DNA of 64,000 nucleotides. Source: Allomuricauda sp. GTDB taxonomy: Bacteria > Bacteroidota > Bacteroidia > Flavobacteriales > Flavobacteriaceae. Below are positions 33,958 through 43,250 of the stretch, piece after piece. The stretch is taken from the NCBI GenBank assembly GCA_017795045.1, contig CP051244.1, positions 3,411,527 to 3,475,526 of the forward strand. The letters are read 5' to 3'. A model generated the notes under the pieces. The model searched no databases. It saw only the letters and a list, made by a program, of their open reading frames with translations, and was not told the DNA's origin. The first letter of the stretch is position 1. Each line of letters starts with the position of its first letter. The translations under genes were made by a program, and so were the position numbers.

Positions 33958-35748
33958 ATGAAAAAGGTATTCAACATAAGTATTCTGATGGTACTGGCCT
34001 TGGTATCATCCTGTAATGACGACTTTTTGGAGCGCTTGCCCGAAACTGAGATCGTTGCCGACAATTTCTTCAACACTGAAGAAGATCTGTCCATCTATAT
34101 AAACGGCCTGTACAGCTTTCCAGGATTTGGAATGTACTACGCTGATGAAGCCACCGACAATTCCGCAACCACGGGAAATCGCGAAATCAAGACGATCATG
34201 ACCACGGAGGCCAACTCCAATACCATAACTTCAGGTTGGGATTGGAATTACCTCCGAAACATCAACCTGTTTCTTGAGAATTCACCCAAAGCAGATGTTT
34301 CCGAAGAGATTAGAAACCACTACGATGGTGTAGCTCGATTTTTCAGGGCCCAGTTTTACATGGGAAAAATAAAGCGCTATTCCAATGTACCCTGGTATGA
34401 TACGGTATTGACCACCGATTCCGAGGATTTGTACAAAGCCAGTGATTCACGTGATTTTGTCATTGAAAAGATCTTCGAGGATTATCAGTTTGCCATTGAC
34501 CATGTCTTGGAAGACCAACCCCAAGGTGCTGTGAACAAATGGTTGGTTCTGGCCTATGCCAGCAGAAATGCCCTTTTTGAGGGAACCTATAGAAAATATC
34601 ATGACGAATTGAGTCTGGCCGGGACCGCCAACACTTATTTGCAAATGGCTTCCAATTTTTCAAAGCAAATCATGGATAGTGGTAATTTCTCCATTTACAA
34701 CACAGGAAATCCCAACTCCGATTACTATACCTTGTTTTCGAGTGAGGACCTGACCTCAAACCCCGAAGTTATCTTTACCAACATCAATATAGCCAATGTA
34801 AAGGATAGTGGCGCATGGAGCGGGGTTTTTGGAAATTATGAGATGTCTCCCGCACGTGACCTTGTGGAAAGCTACTTGATGGCAGATGGTACTTATCTGA
34901 GCGACCAGCCCAATTATGAAACCTTGACGTTTGTGGAAGAGTTCACCGATCGGGACCCTAGATTGAGCCAGACCTATGCCTTTCCAGGCTGGGAACTCAT
35001 CTATGTGACCAACTATTCCTCCGGTGCGGCCAACTATGTTCAACAATTGAACAAAAACTTTACGGGATATCACCAAATCAAAGGTTTCACCAATAGTTTG
35101 GACCAAGATTTCAGGAATGATGTGGATGTACCGGTATTCCGTTATGCCGAGGTACTACTGACCCATGCCGAGGCGGAAGCCGAACTGGGCTCCGTTTCAC
35201 AAAGCATTTTGGATGCCACTATAAACGAATTGCGCAGCAGAGTGGGCATGCCCACTCTTACCATGTCCGTAGCTTCAGACCCTGTTCAAGCTGCCAGATA
35301 CCCCAATGTAAGCAGCCCTGTTCTTTTGGAAATACGCAGGGAAAGAAGGGTGGAGCTTGCCTTGGAAGGAAGGCGGTTGGAAGACCTGAACCGATGGAAA
35401 GCCGGAAAATTAATGGAAAAGGAACCTCGCGGTTTATACTTTCCTGGCTTGGGCAAATACGACCTTACGGGTGACGGCATTGAAGACATCGTTCTTCTTG
35501 GCGCTTCTGATGTAGTTCCCAATCCTGAGGACCGGGAGACCAATAGCTTGGATGTTACCTTGATCTATTATCGGGCCGGTACTATTGGTGAAGATGTAGA
35601 TGTATATCTTACCAATGGTTCCAGTGGCTATGTGATAGCCACACCGGAAAGAGGCACTTTTGAAGAACCCAAAGATTATTATAGACCCATCCCTGCTACA
35701 GAAGTTACCCTCAACCCCAATTTGGAACAGGTTTTTGGATGGGATTAG
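33958..35748 (+). CDS. SusD/RagB-family nutrient-binding lipoprotein
   Basis: 596 residues with lipobox VSSC (Cys19) followed by NDDFLER, the start common to SusD proteins. The N-terminal SusD-like domain (FFNTEEDLSIYINGLY, about 41-56) and the C-terminal RagB/SusD domain (RRERRVELALEGRRLEDLNRWKAG, about 460-483) are both present. It caps the SusC barrel on the cell surface and binds ligand. It is the last gene of the operon, which ends at a clear terminator 28 bp downstream. Confidence 0.96.
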   Translation: MKKVFNISILMVLALVSSCNDDFLERLPETEIVADNFFNTEEDLSIYINGLYSFPGFGMYYADEATDNSATTGNREIKTIMTTEANSNTITSGWDWNYLRNINLFLENSPKADVSEEIRNHYDGVARFFRAQFYMGKIKRYSNVPWYDTVLTTDSEDLYKASDSRDFVIEKIFEDYQFAIDHVLEDQPQGAVNKWLVLAYASRNALFEGTYRKYHDELSLAGTANTYLQMASNFSKQIMDSGNFSIYNTGNPNSDYYTLFSSEDLTSNPEVIFTNINIANVKDSGAWSGVFGNYEMSPARDLVESYLMADGTYLSDQPNYETLTFVEEFTDRDPRLSQTYAFPGWELIYVTNYSSGAANYVQQLNKNFTGYHQIKGFTNSLDQDFRNDVDVPVFRYAEVLLTHAEAEAELGSVSQSILDATINELRSRVGMPTLTMSVASDPVQAARYPNVSSPVLLEIRRERRVELALEGRRLEDLNRWKAGKLMEKEPRGLYFPGLGKYDLTGDGIEDIVLLGASDVVPNPEDRETNSLDVTLIYYRAGTIGEDVDVYLTNGSSGYVIATPERGTFEEPKDYYRPIPATEVTLNPNLEQVFGWD

Positions 35749-35776
35749 GCTTCAGTTGTTTGAGTTAGTTTGCTTT

Positions 35777-35806
35777 AATAAAGGAGGCCTAGTGGTCTCC
35801 TTTATT
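35777..35806 (+). terminator. Rho-independent terminator of the SusCD operon
   Basis: Stem AATAAAGGAG / CTCCTTTATT extended by three further pairs (GCC with GGT, one G-U), followed by TTTG. It closes the phosphodiesterase-SusC-SusD transcript. Confidence 0.85.
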
Positions 35807-35941
35807 TTTGGTGCAACAAAGGTTCCTTCCAATTCCCAACCAACTACCATAGCCCCTCAACTTTCCTCGAAAATCTGCCCATAAAGACTATTTTTTTATG
35901 GTTATAGCGTATTTTCACCCCATAACTATAAAAAACACACC

Positions 35942-36646
35942 ATGAAACGAGCACTACTATGTATTCTACTATTTCAGTTTGTGGGATGCACCGAACTACA
36001 ACAGGTAGTAAACCAATTGCCCCAAGGGACCACAGGAATAGGAAATGCGGAAATTGCCCAAGGTCTTAGGGAAGCCCTGAACATGGGCATTGAGAAACAG
36101 GTAAATAAACTGGCCCTGGAAAATGGCTTCTTTAAAAATGAACTTGTAAAAATATTACTGCCCCAGGAGTTACAAAAGGTTGACAAGACCTTGCGGGACG
36201 TAGGTTTGGGGAGTTTGGCCGATGAGGGCCTCCGAATCATCAACCGTGCCGCGGAAGATGCCGTAGGCGAAGCCACGCCTATTTTTGTTGAAGCTGTCAA
36301 AGGAATCACTTTTAATGACGCCAAACAGATTTTATTGGGAAATGACAATGCCGCCACTCAGTATCTGGAAGGTTCCACCAAAACCAAATTGTACCAAAAA
36401 TTCAATCCCATCATTAAAAATTCATTTCAAAAAGTGGGGGCCGACCAGATTTGGAGCAATATCATTACCAAGTACAACAATTTGCCCCTGACCAACAACG
36501 TAAACCCAGATTTAACGGATTACACCACCAATCAGGCCCTGTCTGGAGTGTATGCTATGATTGCGGTGGAAGAGAAGGAAATTCGGACAAAAATTTCCTC
36601 TAGAACAACAGATTTGTTAAAAAAGGTGTTTGCTCTTCAAGATTAA
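35942..36646 (+). CDS. DUF4197 lipoprotein
   Basis: 234 residues with a lipoprotein signal (lipobox FVGC, Cys16). The DUF4197 domain fills the rest: GNAEIAQGLREALNMGIEKQVNKL near residues 38-61, ILLPQELQKVDKTLRDVG, then NRAAEDAVGEATPIFVEAVKGITFNDAKQILLGNDNAATQYL divided over several helices, and YNNLPLTNNVNPDLTDYTTNQALSGVY. The family is widespread and unassigned. It stands alone between two terminators. Confidence 0.9.
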   Translation: MKRALLCILLFQFVGCTELQQVVNQLPQGTTGIGNAEIAQGLREALNMGIEKQVNKLALENGFFKNELVKILLPQELQKVDKTLRDVGLGSLADEGLRIINRAAEDAVGEATPIFVEAVKGITFNDAKQILLGNDNAATQYLEGSTKTKLYQKFNPIIKNSFQKVGADQIWSNIITKYNNLPLTNNVNPDLTDYTTNQALSGVYAMIAVEEKEIRTKISSRTTDLLKKVFALQD

Positions 36647-36821
36647 TCATAATTTTTTCAGAATTACACAATAAGAGGAAAAAATTATCGTTATAAACTC
36701 AATAAAATTAGATATTTATAACAAAATCCTAAAGTTAATTTAACCTTAGTCCAAGGGTTAAACAGGAATTTTGCAACAGTTAGAATTATCTGAGTTAGCA
36801 TTTTTTTGAGTTAGTTAGTTT

Positions 36822-36845
36822 AAAACCGGTGTTCGCACCGGTTTT
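36822..36845 (+). terminator. Rho-independent terminator
   Basis: Perfect 10-bp stem AAAACCGGTG / CACCGGTTTT with a stable TTCG tetraloop and a T run after it. It lies about 175 bp past the DUF4197 stop, so that transcript would carry a long AT-rich tail, or it may end an unannotated small RNA. Confidence 0.8.
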
Positions 36846-36870
36846 TTTGTTGGACCATCCCAAAGCAATA

Positions 36871-37377
36871 TCACTTCTTTTTGTACAACCCATCAAATGC
36901 CACTGACACTACCTGTTCTCCTTGTAAAACCTCCCAAAGCTGCCTAACGGTACCATCCTCATTTTTAGTCCACGTAATCCGGTTTCTGTACATTAGGCCA
37001 TCATCCTTAGCAAACTCACCGGAAGTCAACATCATCTGGTTTCCCACCCTATTTCCTTTTAATTTTAGGTGTGCGCCGGTATTATCTACCCACAACTGTT
37101 CCCATTGCTGCTCAACGATATTAAAGAAATTAAGGCTTGTACCTGTATACCCGGGAGTGGCACTGGTCCAATTTTCGCGGATCACACATCCATTTTCCTC
37201 CCTACTTATACTACTTTCTCCTGCAGGAGCACCGTTGGCGGAATTTGTTACGGTCCATTCCCCAATCCAAAAATCAAAAGCTTTTTGATTCTCTGAACAA
37301 CAATTGCAAGAAGCATTGTTCTGGGCATGGGCATGGAGAAAAAATAATAGGACAAAAGGCAATATCAATTTTTTCAT
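36871..37377 (-). CDS. Secreted lipocalin-like (DUF1579-type) protein
   Basis: 168 residues with a signal peptide (about 1-18, ...FLHAHAQ). The mature protein begins NNASCNCCSENQKAFDFWIGEW, where FDFWIGEWTV is the usual start of DUF1579/lipocalin-like barrels, preceded by three Cys in a short cluster (C-x-C-C). The body alternates strands with conserved Trp. Possibly binds a small hydrophobic ligand in the periplasm; function unknown. Confidence 0.8.
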   Translation of the reverse strand: MKKLILPFVLLFFLHAHAQNNASCNCCSENQKAFDFWIGEWTVTNSANGAPAGESSISREENGCVIRENWTSATPGYTGTSLNFFNIVEQQWEQLWVDNTGAHLKLKGNRVGNQMMLTSGEFAKDDGLMYRNRITWTKNEDGTVRQLWEVLQGEQVVSVAFDGLYKKK

Positions 37378-37586
37378 ACCTCTGGATTTTAGTTTTCCTT
37401 GGAACGATAAAACGACTCTCCTAAATGTACGTTAATTTATCCCTTAATAAATGTAAAGGAGTACCCACAAACCACCCACCAATGTTAAATTTTATATAAA
37501 GTACCTGATTTTTAGATGTATACCCCTCTCCCCCATAATCCACAAGCCTGTTTTGACCGTATCTTTGTTATAACAAATCTTGAGAT

Positions 37587-37781
37587 ATGAACAATCAGTA
37601 TTGTAAAGTTGGGACAGTGACCCCGATAACCAGTGGAAGTCAAGCCATCTCCATTTTGGAGTTCAGATATAACAACTTTCTTGAAAAAGCGGCCAATGTT
37701 TCATCAATGGACACCCATCTTGGCGAATTTTTCAAAAGAAAGGCCCAAGGCATCAAAAAGATATTGGAAGCTTTGCGTTAA
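37587..37781 (+). CDS. Small cytoplasmic protein of unknown function
   Basis: 64 residues, no signal peptide or membrane helix, with a basic helical C-terminus ([18 protein letters not shown]). The last 4 bp overlap the pyrF stop on the opposite strand. Codon use is normal for the window. No family recognised; it could be a chance frame, but the compact tail-to-tail packing favours a gene. Confidence 0.5.
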   Translation: MNNQYCKVGTVTPITSGSQAISILEFRYNNFLEKAANVSSMDTHLGEFFKRKAQGIKKILEALR

Positions 37782-38608
37782 GACCCTTGATGCAATTTTC
37801 CCAATTCAACGGCCATATCCATTTGAATGGCTTTAGCCTTGTCCGCAGCAGCATCTGCGAAATCCATCCCTTGGGAGGCATAGAGAATTCCCCGGGAAGA
37901 GTTGACCAATAACCCTACATTTTGGGCCATTCCGTATTGGCAGACTTCCTGTAAGCTTCCCCCTTGCGCCCCCACGCCGGGCACCAACAAAAAACTTTCA
38001 GGCACAATTTCCCTGATTTCCTTAAGATAAGTAGCCTTGGTAGCTCCCACCACATACATCAACCTTTCCGAATTTTTATACGTTTTGGAAATCCGCAACA
38101 CCTCTTTGTAAAGTTCTTCTTTCCCTATTTTTTTGGTCTGAAAATCAAAAGCTCCTTGGTTGGATGTCAATGCCAATAAAATAACATGCTTGTCCTCAAA
38201 ATCCAGAAAGGGCTCCACAGAATCGCGGCCCATGTAAGGTGCAATGGTGACGGAATCAAAATTCAAGGTTTCAAAAAAGGCCTTGGCATATCGGGTGGAT
38301 GTATTTCCAATATCTCCCCGCTTGGCATCGGCAATGGTAAAAACTTCAGGGTGGTTTTTATTTAAGTAGTCCATGGTCCTTTCCAAGGATTTCCAACCTT
38401 GGATACCATAAGCTTCATAGAACGCAATATTGGGCTTGTAGGCCACACAATATTCATGGGTAGCCTCTATGATGGCCTTATTGAAAGCAAAAATAGGGTC
38501 TTCCTCTTGGAGCAGGTGTTGGGGGATTTTCTCAAGGTCAGTATCCAAACCTACACACAGAAAGGATTTTTTTTGATGGATCTGCGAAACTAACTGCTCT
38601 ATTTTCAT
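37778..38608 (-). CDS. pyrF: Orotidine 5'-phosphate decarboxylase (type 2)
   Basis: 276 residues. The catalytic Lys-Asp motif [22 protein letters not shown] identifies the longer type 2 (Mycobacterium-like) subgroup; [12 protein letters not shown] opens the barrel and [16 protein letters not shown] is the phosphate-binding region. It makes UMP from OMP. It follows prfA by 30 bp on the same strand. Confidence 0.95.
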   Translation of the reverse strand: MKIEQLVSQIHQKKSFLCVGLDTDLEKIPQHLLQEEDPIFAFNKAIIEATHEYCVAYKPNIAFYEAYGIQGWKSLERTMDYLNKNHPEVFTIADAKRGDIGNTSTRYAKAFFETLNFDSVTIAPYMGRDSVEPFLDFEDKHVILLALTSNQGAFDFQTKKIGKEELYKEVLRISKTYKNSERLMYVVGATKATYLKEIREIVPESFLLVPGVGAQGGSLQEVCQYGMAQNVGLLVNSSRGILYASQGMDFADAAADKAKAIQMDMAVELGKLHQGS

Positions 38609-38638
38609 GGATAGGTATTCTGGACCGACTTCTGGCGG

Positions 38639-39715
38639 TTAAAAAATTTCTGAGGCTTCTTTTAATTTCTCGGTGTTCTCCACTAACATCAACTCATCAA
38701 TGATCTTTTGGATATCCCCATTGATAATGTTCTGCAAGTCGTACAGCGTGAGACCGATTCTGTGGTCCGTGACCCGACCTTGGGGATAATTGTATGTTCT
38801 GATCTTTGCCGAACGGTCACCACTACTTACTTGGGAATTTCTTTTGGCGGCATCCTCGGCTTGTTTTTTGGCCAGCTCCATGTCGTACAATCTGGAACGA
38901 AGCACTTTAAACGCCTTGTCCTTGTTCTTGTGCTGGGATTTCTCATCCTGACACTGTGCCACCAATCCCGTAGGGATGTGCGTCAAACGAACGGCGGAAT
39001 AGGTAGTGTTCACCGACTGTCCACCTGGACCGGAAGAACAGAAATAATCGATTCTAACATCCTTGGGGTCTATCTGCACATCAAAATCCTCGGCTTCTGG
39101 TATGACCATCACCGTTGCAGCACTGGTATGCACCCTACCTTGTGTCTCGGTCTGCGGCACCCGTTGTACCCGGTGTACCCCTGCTTCAAACTTTAACGTA
39201 CCGTATACGTCTTCCCCGGAAACCTCAAAGTGGATTTCCTTATATCCACCGCTGGTTCCTTCACTAAGGTCAATGATATTGGTACGCCATCCTTTGGATT
39301 CGCAGTATTTGGCATACATGCGGTACAGGTCGCCCGCAAAGATACTGGCCTCGTCACCACCGGTCCCGGCCCTAATTTCCATGACCACATCCTTGGCATC
39401 TTCCGGGTCTTTGGGAATGAGCAGGAACTTTATTTCGTCTTCCAATTTGGGCAATGCCCCTTTGGCTTCCTCCAACTGCATTTTGGCCATTTCCACCATT
39501 TCGGCATCACTTCCATCCGCAATGATCTCCTCGGCCTCCGTAATATTATTGGTAAGGTTCAGATATTCCTCCCGTTTATCCGAGAGCACTTTCAGGTCCT
39601 TGTATTCCTTGTTCAGCTTGATGTACCGCTTTTGGTCGGCAATGACATCTGGCTGAATGATCAAGTCCGAAACCTCATCAAAACGCTGTTTTACAATGTT
39701 GAGCTTGTCTAGCAT
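38639..39715 (-). CDS. prfA: Peptide chain release factor 1
   Basis: 358 residues of class I release factor. The peptidyl-hydrolysis loop is [12 protein letters not shown] with GGQ, and the factor-1 recognition region and [18 protein letters not shown] block are typical of RF1, which reads UAA and UAG. The length fits RF1 and there is no internal frameshift site, unlike RF2. It lies between the DUF3570 gene (65 bp) and pyrF (30 bp). Confidence 0.96.
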   Translation of the reverse strand: MLDKLNIVKQRFDEVSDLIIQPDVIADQKRYIKLNKEYKDLKVLSDKREEYLNLTNNITEAEEIIADGSDAEMVEMAKMQLEEAKGALPKLEDEIKFLLIPKDPEDAKDVVMEIRAGTGGDEASIFAGDLYRMYAKYCESKGWRTNIIDLSEGTSGGYKEIHFEVSGEDVYGTLKFEAGVHRVQRVPQTETQGRVHTSAATVMVIPEAEDFDVQIDPKDVRIDYFCSSGPGGQSVNTTYSAVRLTHIPTGLVAQCQDEKSQHKNKDKAFKVLRSRLYDMELAKKQAEDAAKRNSQVSSGDRSAKIRTYNYPQGRVTDHRIGLTLYDLQNIINGDIQKIIDELMLVENTEKLKEASEIF

Positions 39716-39780
39716 AGATCCATCCTCGTTAAGGTTGCGAATTTACGATTTTTGGTTGGATTGTGTTTCGCTACTTTGTC

Positions 39781-41073
39781 TCAGTTCCCCACAAAAGTGG
39801 TCCCCAAAGTAAGGATAAAGGCATTGAGGCCATCACTACGATCATACTGGCTGAAACGCAGGTCTATGGTCTTCAACCCAAAATTGAGCACCTTGGCACT
39901 GGTAAAGATGTCCTTGTATTGGACCCCTACCCCATATTGATGGGCATCGTACTTGGACAGATCGTAATCCGAGGTATAAAATTCAGACGTGGAGAGGGCC
40001 GCTTCCTTTGGATAGAAATAATCGGCCGCAGTTTGGGTGTAATATCGATACGCGGGATAGAGCGTAAACTTATCCGTGAGTTTAAAAGGAAGTTCCAAAT
40101 TGGCCGTATGCGAGGTAATGCCCCAATCATCCCAATACAGACGATAATAGGACCGCAATACCAGAAAATCGTTCACATAATAATTGAGTCTACCTCCAAA
40201 AGGAACCTTTAACCTACTGTCCGGCAGGTGCTCCACATCATCCGCCAATTGAAAATCATCAATGAAAAAATCTTCCGTATCCCCAAAGTACACCCTTTGG
40301 AACGGGGTACTCAACAACCCGTTCTGGGATACCAAATCCACAAAAAGCGCCCCTTGCACTCTTTTGCCCAATATTTGGGAAAAGCTCAATGAAAGTGAGT
40401 ATGAGTTTCGGTTTTCCTTATCGAACTCGGTAAAGTTGGGCATGTAGGCCCCATTTCCAGTTATCCTATCATCAAAGAACCCTGGTCGTAGCTCAATGGG
40501 GTAAATGGCATTCCATTTATCTAAAAAGACCGTGCCACCCAAGCTCAATTCCGTGTTCTTCTCATTGAACAAACGGGTGTAATTACCGCCAAAGCCAATG
40601 GAGAAATAATCGTATTCTGAAGACACATACGCGTTGGCACTCCAAATGGTGTTACGGTCTTCGGAGCTATGCTGGTACGTGGGTTTGACATAGGCCAATA
40701 TGTCTTTTCGGGACTCCCCGGAAGAAGCATCAAATGGGGTGACATTGAGCCCACCATCCAAAGGGTTCACATTACTGGATGACGCAGAAGTGTAGGCCGA
40801 TAGGCCCACGTCTACCGTAAGCACATCATCCTCGTTCAAAGGCATACGCAGTACAATGCTCGATGTGGCATCCGTAAGATCTTCGGTGCCCTCTCCCCCA
40901 GTTACGGCCGCATGATTGCCATCTTGGTTGTAATAGCTGAACAGCAAGTCCACCTCGCTGGTTTCCAATACACGTCTTTTGTAGCTGGTATTGTCTTGCT
41001 GGGACCAACCTATGGCCAGGCACAGAAAAAAAATCAGGATGGTTGATTTCTTTGTAAGGTTGTTATGGAACAT
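39781..41073 (-). CDS. DUF3570 outer-membrane barrel protein
   Basis: 430 residues from ATG 41073, which gives a signal peptide (MFHNNLTKKSTILIFFLCLAIGWSQ); a longer frame would start upstream of it and overlap DUF4266. The body is a large beta barrel with DUF3570 features: RVLETSEVDLLFSYYNQDGNHA near the mature start, FSIGFGGNYTRLFNEKNTELSLGGTVF, and a C-terminal IDLRFSQYDRSDGLNAFILT. It is the last gene of the Rieske-Trx-ApbE-DUF4266-DUF3570 set, 16 bp after DUF4266. DUF3570 and DUF4266 are known to occur with ApbE in extracytoplasmic flavinylation clusters; the barrel's job there is not known. Confidence 0.9.
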   Translation of the reverse strand: MFHNNLTKKSTILIFFLCLAIGWSQQDNTSYKRRVLETSEVDLLFSYYNQDGNHAAVTGGEGTEDLTDATSSIVLRMPLNEDDVLTVDVGLSAYTSASSSNVNPLDGGLNVTPFDASSGESRKDILAYVKPTYQHSSEDRNTIWSANAYVSSEYDYFSIGFGGNYTRLFNEKNTELSLGGTVFLDKWNAIYPIELRPGFFDDRITGNGAYMPNFTEFDKENRNSYSLSLSFSQILGKRVQGALFVDLVSQNGLLSTPFQRVYFGDTEDFFIDDFQLADDVEHLPDSRLKVPFGGRLNYYVNDFLVLRSYYRLYWDDWGITSHTANLELPFKLTDKFTLYPAYRYYTQTAADYFYPKEAALSTSEFYTSDYDLSKYDAHQYGVGVQYKDIFTSAKVLNFGLKTIDLRFSQYDRSDGLNAFILTLGTTFVGN

Positions 41074-41089
41074 CACTGGCGCATCATTT

Positions 41090-41299
41090 TTAATTACAAC
41101 CACAGCCCCCTCCCGTTTTACCTCCATTGGCCCCGGAAGAAGCTTCACGATAAATATGGAAATTGGTCTCGAACCGTTCACAAGGTCTGGCACTCAATTG
41201 CATTTCAGCGTCATTGATGTATGCCTTGTCGTACTCACGCACCACCACACAAGAACTGGAACAAATCAATATCAGCACAAAAAGAATGGGTTTTGCCAT
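41090..41299 (-). CDS. DUF4266 small lipoprotein
   Basis: 69 residues. A lipoprotein signal leads to lipobox Cys17 (CSSSC), then VVVREYDKAYINDAEMQL and the DUF4266 core SARPCERFETNFHIYREASSGANGG, ending in a Gly/Cys tail TGGGCGCN. The tail is conserved in this family as I recall it. The internal SSGAN (54-58) resembles the SGA(T/S) acceptor sequence of ApbE-flavinylated proteins, but Asn replaces the acceptor Thr/Ser. It sits 9 bp after apbE and 16 bp before DUF3570, so it is a plausible ApbE-dependent or metal-binding partner. Confidence 0.9.
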   Translation of the reverse strand: MAKPILFVLILICSSSCVVVREYDKAYINDAEMQLSARPCERFETNFHIYREASSGANGGKTGGGCGCN

Positions 41300-41308
41300 G
41301 GTTACAAT

Positions 41309-42307
41309 TTACGGATTCGTATCAAAAATAATCCCTGAACTCTTGTGGATTTTATTATCGGAGTCCACCACCACCGCTTCCACACCATCTATTTGGTTGA
41401 TCAAGTGGATGCCACTATCCTTTCCCATGATAAAAACAGCCGTTGCCAAGGCATCGCAAAGCTCGGCCTGTTTGGCAAAAATGGATACGCTGTTGATGCC
41501 CGTGGTAGGATATCCTGTCCTGGGATCAATGATATGGGAATATTTTATCCCTTTGAACATTATAAACTTTTCGTAGTTACCCGAAGTGGCCACAGAAGAT
41601 TCCACAATAGGCAACCAACTGAACACCTTTTCCTTGCTCAACGGATTGGCAATGCCCACCAACCACTTCTCCCCGGTCACCTTGGTGCCCCAAGTGGTCA
41701 GATCTCCCGATGCATTGATGATTCCTCCTTTGACCCCCTTGGAGGACAAAAGCTCCTTGGCCCGATCCGCGGCATATCCTTTTCCAATGGCACCAAAGCT
41801 GATGCGCATACCACGCTCCTTTAAAAAGACCGTTTGCTGGCTCGGATCCAATATAATTTTTTGGTACCCTATTTTGGCAATGGAGTTTTTGATTTCCGTT
41901 TCAGATGGGATACTGTCCATGGTTCCGTCAAACCTCCAAATCTTGTCCATGGAAGCATAACTGATATCAAACGCACCATCGGTTATTTCTGAAATTTTTA
42001 TGGAGCGTTCTATAAGTCCGTAGAGCTCTGGACTGACTTTTACGGGTTGTACCCCTGCATTTTTATTGATACGCGAGGTTTCCGAGGCTTCATCCCATGA
42101 CGAGATTATTTTCTCAATCCGTTCAATTTCCGAAACAGCCTCATCAATGTCCAAGTAGCCTATCTCTTCGTTAGGGGCCACCACGGTAATCTCGAACCGG
42201 GTTCCCATTAACTTCAGGGTTTTCTTTACGGTAATGTCCTTTCGATCCAACTGTCCCATAGACAGCAGACAAGATAGACTGCAGCAAAGGGCCAAAAACA
42301 TTCTCAT
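41309..42307 (-). CDS. apbE: FAD:protein FMN transferase, ApbE family
   Basis: 332 residues, exported by an N-terminal signal (MRMFLALCCSLSCLLSMGQ). ApbE motifs are KGYAADRAKELLSSKGVKGG, IINASGDLTTWG, SVATSGNYEKF, YSHIIDPRTGYPTTG and the metal-binding CDALATAVFIMG. It transfers FMN from FAD to a Ser or Thr of an extracytoplasmic target using Mg2+. No classical target (NqrB/C, RnfG, FMN-bind domain) is in the window, so the acceptor must be one of its operon neighbours or lie elsewhere. It overlaps the thioredoxin-like gene by 4 bp. Confidence 0.95.
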   Translation of the reverse strand: MRMFLALCCSLSCLLSMGQLDRKDITVKKTLKLMGTRFEITVVAPNEEIGYLDIDEAVSEIERIEKIISSWDEASETSRINKNAGVQPVKVSPELYGLIERSIKISEITDGAFDISYASMDKIWRFDGTMDSIPSETEIKNSIAKIGYQKIILDPSQQTVFLKERGMRISFGAIGKGYAADRAKELLSSKGVKGGIINASGDLTTWGTKVTGEKWLVGIANPLSKEKVFSWLPIVESSVATSGNYEKFIMFKGIKYSHIIDPRTGYPTTGINSVSIFAKQAELCDALATAVFIMGKDSGIHLINQIDGVEAVVVDSDNKIHKSSGIIFDTNP

Positions 42308-42741
42308 TGTATAAAACCGTTCAAAATGGAGATGTACTTTTTTGGTGATGTCCTCACATTAAACCCGGTCTTGCCCAAAACAGATTGATGTTTATCCAAA
42401 ACCACAACCAATGGAAAATGTCCTTTGGGGTTGTACTTTTCAGCAAGGGATGCATTGGCATCCGATAAGGTCGGGGGGAGTTCATTTTTTTTCTTCCGGG
42501 GAAAATCCGCATTATACATCACATAGTGTTCAGATGCATAAGCCTTAAACTCCTCGGATTCCCAAATTTGTTTCTTTAAACGTATGCAAGGCGCGCACCA
42601 ATCGGACCCGGAAAAGACCAAAACAATAGGTTTGTCCTCAGCATTAGCCAGAGCCACGGCCTCATCAAAACTGCTTTGCCATTCTTGGGCATGCAGGCCG
42701 CCAAAGGCTACAAAGAACATAATGCCTAGGAACTGCTTCAT
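42304..42741 (-). CDS. Exported thioredoxin-like protein
   Basis: 145 residues from ATG 42741 (MKQFLGIMFFVAFGGLHAQ, a signal peptide); an earlier TTG-type start would mask it. The thioredoxin fold begins SFDEAVALANAEDKPIVLVFSGSDWCAPC with the redox pair C49-A-P-C52, and the cis-Pro loop is HFPLVVV. The insert RKKKNELPPTLSDANASLAEKYN is typical of the thioredoxin_7 group. It probably reduces or oxidises Cys in the periplasm, perhaps those of the neighbouring DUF4266 tail. ATGA overlap with apbE, 22 bp after the Rieske gene. Confidence 0.9.
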   Translation of the reverse strand: MKQFLGIMFFVAFGGLHAQEWQSSFDEAVALANAEDKPIVLVFSGSDWCAPCIRLKKQIWESEEFKAYASEHYVMYNADFPRKKKNELPPTLSDANASLAEKYNPKGHFPLVVVLDKHQSVLGKTGFNVRTSPKKYISILNGFIQ

Positions 42742-42763
42742 GGATTTGGGGTGAAAATGATAC

Positions 42764-43204
42764 TTATTCAAAAATTCGAAGGACACTGCCTTCGAGCTCG
42801 GTATTATAAATTTTCAAGGTTTTGGCTGGTTTGCTATCCACTTGGTTCAGCGGTGTCCCATTTTGGGCAAATCGGGAACCATGGACATCACAATAAAAAA
42901 TCCCTCCATCTTGGTTGACAAAACGTACTTGATCATAGGATTCGTGGCTACACACCTGACTTGCGGCCACATAGTCGCCTTCCAAGTTTTTGGCGATCAC
43001 CACTAAATTTTTCAGGATGAAGCCTCCATTGGCCACAAGGGCCTGGGCTTCTTGGGATGTAAGGTCTACCGTAAAATCCACTCCGGTGGGCTCTTCCACG
43101 ATATTGCCGTCCACTTCATCTTTGGAGCATCCGTGAATACAGGGAAATGTTAGGGCAAATGCAGCACCTGCCCCCAAACTTCGAAGAAATTCCTTCCTTT
43201 CCAT
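42764..43204 (-). CDS. Lipid-anchored Rieske [2Fe-2S] protein
   Basis: 146 residues. The N-terminus MERKEFLRSLGAGAAF resembles a Tat-type signal with RK instead of RR, leading to a lipobox IHGC (Cys26). The Rieske domain carries both ligand pairs: C85-S-H87 and C105-D-V-H108. Rieske centres carry single electrons at moderate to high potential. It heads the redox gene set (22 bp before the thioredoxin) and follows purM by 46 bp, so it may share the purM promoter. Confidence 0.92.
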   Translation of the reverse strand: MERKEFLRSLGAGAAFALTFPCIHGCSKDEVDGNIVEEPTGVDFTVDLTSQEAQALVANGGFILKNLVVIAKNLEGDYVAASQVCSHESYDQVRFVNQDGGIFYCDVHGSRFAQNGTPLNQVDSKPAKTLKIYNTELEGSVLRIFE

Positions 43205-43250
43205 AGCGTGAGGTTTATAAAAGAACGTGAAATCAGGCTAAATCGTATAC

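Noticed and set aside
30672-35748. Polysaccharide utilisation locus
   Set aside because: SusC and SusD are present, but there is no glycoside hydrolase, lyase or sulfatase nearby; the linked enzyme is a phosphodiesterase.
39063-39656. 197-codon frame antisense to prfA
   Set aside because: Fully covered by a clear release factor gene; composition is that of a mirror frame.
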